Source of the DNA: Babylonia areolata
Lineage: Eukaryota; Mollusca; Gastropoda; Neogastropoda; Buccinidae
Length of the DNA: 64,000 nt
Assembly (NCBI RefSeq): GCF_041734735.1
Contig: NC_134910.1
Span: 7,045,941-7,109,940 of the forward strand
Reading direction: 5' to 3'
The notes under the pieces were generated by a model. That model had not been told where the DNA came from. It was given only the letters and a program-made list of their open reading frames with translations, and searched no databases. Positions 12,527 to 64,000 of this stretch are shown here, piece by piece (the first letter of the stretch is position 1; the number at the start of each line of letters is the position of its first letter). The translations under genes and the position numbers were made by a program.

Positions 12527-12839
12527 AACACCAACAACAAATGCTGAGAGTCGATGGAGGGATGGAGATGAACCGATATTATAAAACAAACAACAAACAA
12601 AAACCACTCAACAGCAGTCATCTGACAAGAAAACTCAACAGCAGTCATCTCCTCACACAGAGGATCCAGAAGGAAGACACGGAAAACAAGTAACAAAGGA
12701 TGGGGGGCGTGGGGTGGGCGTGGGGTAGTGATGGAGGGGATTCAGGGATGGGGATAGGTGGGGATAGGAGGAGGGGGTGGGGCGTGTTTTTTTTGGGGGG
12801 GGTCAGAGCGGAGGCAGATGAAGACGATGATGTCAGTGC
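10581..12839. other. Non-coding flank with TG microsatellites
   Basis: Contains a long TG tract with GCGTG variants (10908-11105), a shorter one (11173-11209), C-runs (11309-11327), CAA-rich stretches (11520-11570, 11870-11900), a (TTTG)n tract (12164-12192), a G-run (12386-12397) and (TC)n(AC)n (12487-12527). No coding frame was recognised. It lies downstream of the kinase gene. Confidence 0.6.
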
Positions 12840-13072
12840 TTGACACTTGCCGCACAATGCATCTCAGGTTCACAACTGCCGCACTTTGTCTCACAGGTTT
12901 ACACACTATGTCTTTTCAGGTTTACACCCGATGCACTATGTCTCTCAGGTTTACACACCGTGTTGCTCAAATTCACACACTACGTCTCTCAGGTTTACAC
13001 GCTGTGTCTCTTGAGGTTTTTTACACATGCCGCATCATTGTCTCTCAGGCTTTCACACTACGTCTCTCAGGT
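12840..13072 (-). repeat. 3' UTR array derived from the last FER codons
   Basis: Units of about 22-50 bp built on ggtttacacactatgtctct. The copy at 12919-12947 matches the true end of the coding sequence (13071-13099) at all but about two of 29 positions, so it carries a copy of the LRDIVRRV codons with a TAA stop. About eight degraded copies precede the real stop. No open reading frame use is implied, since they lie after the TGA. Confidence 0.8.
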
Positions 13073-61288
<48,216 letters not shown>

Positions 61289-61299
61289 CTGGAAAGGGA

Positions 61300-61510
61300 A
61301 GGAGAAGAAGGTTGTATGTATCGCATTAATCCTTTGAATCGTAGTAATCTTTCGTATAGTTTAAGAAGGTTGTGTGTATCGTATTAATCTTTTGTATTGT
61401 TTAAGAAGGCTGTATGTATCGTATTAATCTTTTGTATTGTTTAAGAAGGCTGTATGTATCGTATTAATCTTTTGTATTGTTTAGGAGGGTTGTATGTATC
61501 GCATTAATCT
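61300..61510. repeat. 40-bp minisatellite upstream of E1, five copies
   Basis: Unit: gaaggctgtatgtatcgtat then taatcttttgtattgtttaa. It begins about 12 bp upstream of the E1 acceptor, next to the ggaaagggaaggagaagaag tract. Confidence 0.9.
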
Positions 61511-61876
61511 TTTGTATTCAGTATTGTATCATTCTTTTTGTCACAACAGACTCCTCTGTGTAAAATTCGGGCTATTCTCCCCTGGGAGAGTGTGTCGCCA
61601 TGCTGAGGGTGCCACCCTTTTTTTTTTTTTGTGTGTGTATATTTTTGTGCCTGCAAGTTTATTTGTTTTCCTATCTATCAAAGTGGATTTTTCTATACAA
61701 TTTGCCAGGAACAACAGGACTTCTGTTGATCGTCTCATCTGAATGACCAGAGTCCATACCACCACTCAAGGTCTAGTGGAAGGGTAGAAAACACCACAGA
61801 CTGCGGGATTCGAACTAGTGCGCTCAGATTCTCTTGCTTCCTGGGCAGATGCCTGACCTCTAGGCCAATACTCCAC
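61511..61876 (-). mobile_element. SINE family A, diverged copy
   Basis: Antisense from tail to A-box complement (gcctgacctctaggccaata). Body shortened (lacks the gtgcgctaagtgcatgctgc block). Confidence 0.75.
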
Positions 61877-61938
61877 ATTGAAGGTTGAAGGTTTCGGGGG
61901 TTTCACAGCCTTCTATGGCCATTGGGGGCTGCGGATTC

Positions 61939-62272
61939 ATATGGAGTGATGGCCTAGAGGTAACGCGTCCGCCTAGGAAGCGAGAGAATCTGAGCGCACT
62001 TATTCAATCACGGTACAGTCGCCAATATTTTCTTCCCCTCCACTATACCTTGAGTGGTGGTCTGGACGCTAGTCATTCGGATGAGACGATAAACCGGGGT
62101 GCTGTGCGCAGCATGCACTCAGCACACGTAAAAGAACCCATGGCAAAATTCTGTAGAAAAACCCACATCGATAGGAAAAACAAACAAAACTGCACGCCGG
62201 TCTGGGGAGAGCAGCCCGAATTTCACACAGAGAAATCTGTTGTGACAAAAAAGGAGAAATACAAATACATAT
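61939..62272 (+). mobile_element. SINE family A, shortened copy
   Basis: A-box intact (tggcctagaggtaacgcg), B-box degraded (ttattcaatcacgg). Two body deletions relative to the other copies. The 5' flank resembles that of the copy at 44731. Confidence 0.8.
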
Positions 62273-62339
62273 GCAAATATATTCACTGTGCATAGAGTTC
62301 GTCACAGGAAGCTGGGGTCCAATTCTCTCCTTCCTCCAG

Positions 62340-63393
62340 AGCTTAGCCTTCCCCAACCATTAAGCTTTAGCCTTCCCCAACTATTAAGCTTTAGGCTTCC
62401 CCAAACATTAAGCTTTAGCCTTCCAACCATTAAGCTTTAGGCTTCCCCAAACATTAAGCTTAAGGCTTCCCCAAACATTAAGCTTTAGCCTTCCAACCAT
62501 TAAGCTTTAGCCTTCCCCAACCATTAAGCTTTAGCCTTCCAACCATTAAGCTTTAGGCTTCCCCAAACATTAAGCTTTAGCCTTCCAACCATTAAGCTTT
62601 AGGCTTCCCCAAACATTAAGCTTAAGGCTTCCCCAAACATTAAGCTTTAGCCTTCCAACCATTAAGCTTTAGCCTTCCCCAACCATTAAGCTTTAGCCTT
62701 CCAACCATTAAGCTTTAGGCTTCCCCAAACATTAAGCTTTAGCCTTCCAACCATTAAGCTTTAGCCTTCCCCAACCACCAACCATTAAGCTTTAGCCTTC
62801 CCCAACCATTGAGCTTTAGCCTTCCCCAACCACTGAGCTTTAGCCTTCCCCAACCACTGAGCTTCAACCTTCCCCAACCACTGGGCTTTAGCCTTCCCCA
62901 ACCACTGAGCTTTAGCCTTCCCCAACCACTGAGCTTTAGCCTTCCATTGAGCTTTAGCCTTCCCCAACCACTGAGCTTTAGCCTTCCCCAACCACTGAGC
63001 TTTAGTCTTCCATTTAGCTTTAGCCTTCCCTAACCACTGAGCTTTAGCCTTCCCCAACCATTGAGCTTCAACCTTCCCCAACCACTGAGCTTTAGCCTTC
63101 CCCAACCACTAAGCTTTAGTCTTCCATTGAGATTTAGCCTTCCCCAACCATTGAGCTTCAACCTTCCCCAACCACTGAGCTTGAGCCTTCCCCAACCACT
63201 GAGCTTTAGCCTTCCCCAACCACTGAGCTTTAGCCTTCCCCAACCACTGAGCTTTAGCCTTCCCCAACCACTGAGCTTCAACCTTCCCCAACCACTGAGC
63301 TTTAGCCTTCCCCAACCATTGAGCTTGAGCCTTCCCCAACCACTGAGCTTTAGCCTTCCCCAACCACTGAGCTTTAGCCTTCCCCAACCAGAG
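62340..63393. repeat. 22-24-bp minisatellite, about 44 copies
   Basis: Unit: ttccccaaccactgagcttt then agcc. The first part has attaagctttaggcttcccc variants, the second part actgagctttagccttcccc. Where the unit is 24 bp, all frames stay open (repeated LPQPLSFS and AQWLGKAK peptides), an artefact. Confidence 0.94.
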
Positions 63394-63429
63394 TCAGGTA
63401 ACTATTTTACACCTGGAAGGAGTGAGGAA

Positions 63430-63838
63430 AATTTGTATCTGTATTTCATTTTATCACAACAGATTTCTCTGTGTGAAATTCGGGCTGCTCTCCCCAGGGA
63501 GAGCCCGTTGTCACTACACTACAGCGCCAGCCATTTTTTTTGTAGTTTTTCCTGCATGCAGTTTTATTTGTTTTTCCTATGGAAGTGGATTTTTCTACAG
63601 ATTTTTGCCAGGAACAACCCTTTTGTTGCTGTGGGTTCTTTTACGTGCGCAAAGTGCATGCTGCACATGGGACCTCGGTTTATCGTCTCATCCGAAGGAC
63701 TAGCGTCCAGACCACCACTCAATGTCTAGTGGAGGGGGATAAAAATATCGGCGGCTGAGCTGTGGTTCGAACCAGAGCGCTCAGATTCTCTCGCTTCCTA
63801 GGCGGACGCGTTACCTCCAGGCCATCACTACTCCACAT
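63430..63838 (-). mobile_element. SINE family A, full-length copy
   Basis: Antisense, complete from tail (tttgtatctgtatttcattt) to A-box complement (cctccaggccatcactactc). Good match to 2268 and 32388. Confidence 0.88.
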
Positions 63839-63849
63839 GCAGTGTCTTT

Positions 63850-63960
63850 TCAGAGTTTTCCCAAGGACACAAACGTCATGCTAAAAATGGGGCCTCAAAC
63901 CCTGATCACTGGTCGACACTGGATCACAGGTCCAATGCCTAACCGATTCTGCTGCAGAGC
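63850..63960 (-). mobile_element. tRNA-like SINE family N, copy 2
   Basis: aaaatggggcctcaaaccct and atcactggtcgacactggat match the copy at 45255-45402; the A-box side is weaker. Confidence 0.5.
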
Positions 63961-64000
63961 CTCTGAAGAACTACTAGAACTTTCATGTGTGCCAATGAAG

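Noticed and set aside
62785-63729. Repeated LPQPLSFS / AQWLGKAK peptides, considered as a repetitive secreted protein
   Set aside because: 24-bp minisatellite open in several frames on both strands, continuing into a SINE; no start context or signal peptide.

Overview
This is a repeat-rich, intron-rich animal genomic segment. The mix of tRNA-headed SINEs, a SINE with a 5S-rRNA-like head, non-LTR retrotransposon tails, CA/GA microsatellites and large minisatellites suggests a mollusc, probably a gastropod. The species is an inference; the animal origin is secure from the gene structure.

One host gene dominates: a FES/FER-type cytoplasmic tyrosine kinase on the minus strand. Fifteen coding exons (numbered E1-E15 here, 5' to 3') run from 61288 down to the stop codon at 13075-13073. 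All junctions are GT-AG, all phases agree, and together they give 853 codons plus a stop. Order: F-BAR remainder (E1-E4), FX-like coiled coil (E5-E7), a Gly/Ser-rich linker (E8), SH2 (E9-E10), tyrosine kinase (E10-E15). The first roughly 60-70 codons and the promoter lie beyond base 64000.

Layout. 1-12840: gene-poor flank beyond the 3' end of the kinase, with SINEs, LINE remnants, a TTAA-flanked MITE, a 55-bp array and microsatellites. 12840-13100: small array derived from the last codons. 13073-61288: the kinase gene, about 95% intron. 61289-64000: intron upstream of E1, with SINEs and a 24-bp array. Introns hold a 2.7-kb TTAA-flanked DNA transposon remnant (25276-27972), a spliced gene-like locus of unknown function (54.8-56.6 kb), two LINE 3' ends (52.6-53.3 kb) and many SINEs.

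The most unusual signals concern exon edges. (1) Most exons have a tandem array directly upstream of the 3' splice site, and in the clearest cases (E14, E9) the unit contains the splice acceptor plus the first exon bases, giving many decoy acceptors. (2) Several transposable elements sit on 5' splice sites: a headless SINE at E5 whose target-site duplication copies the donor, hAT-like elements abutting the donors of E12 and E10, and perhaps a SINE at E3. (3) Three about 125-bp retroposons share the same 5' start and have their own target-site duplications, suggesting a headless SINE family. No CRISPR arrays, functional tRNA genes, or retroviral or Polinton-like parts were recognised.
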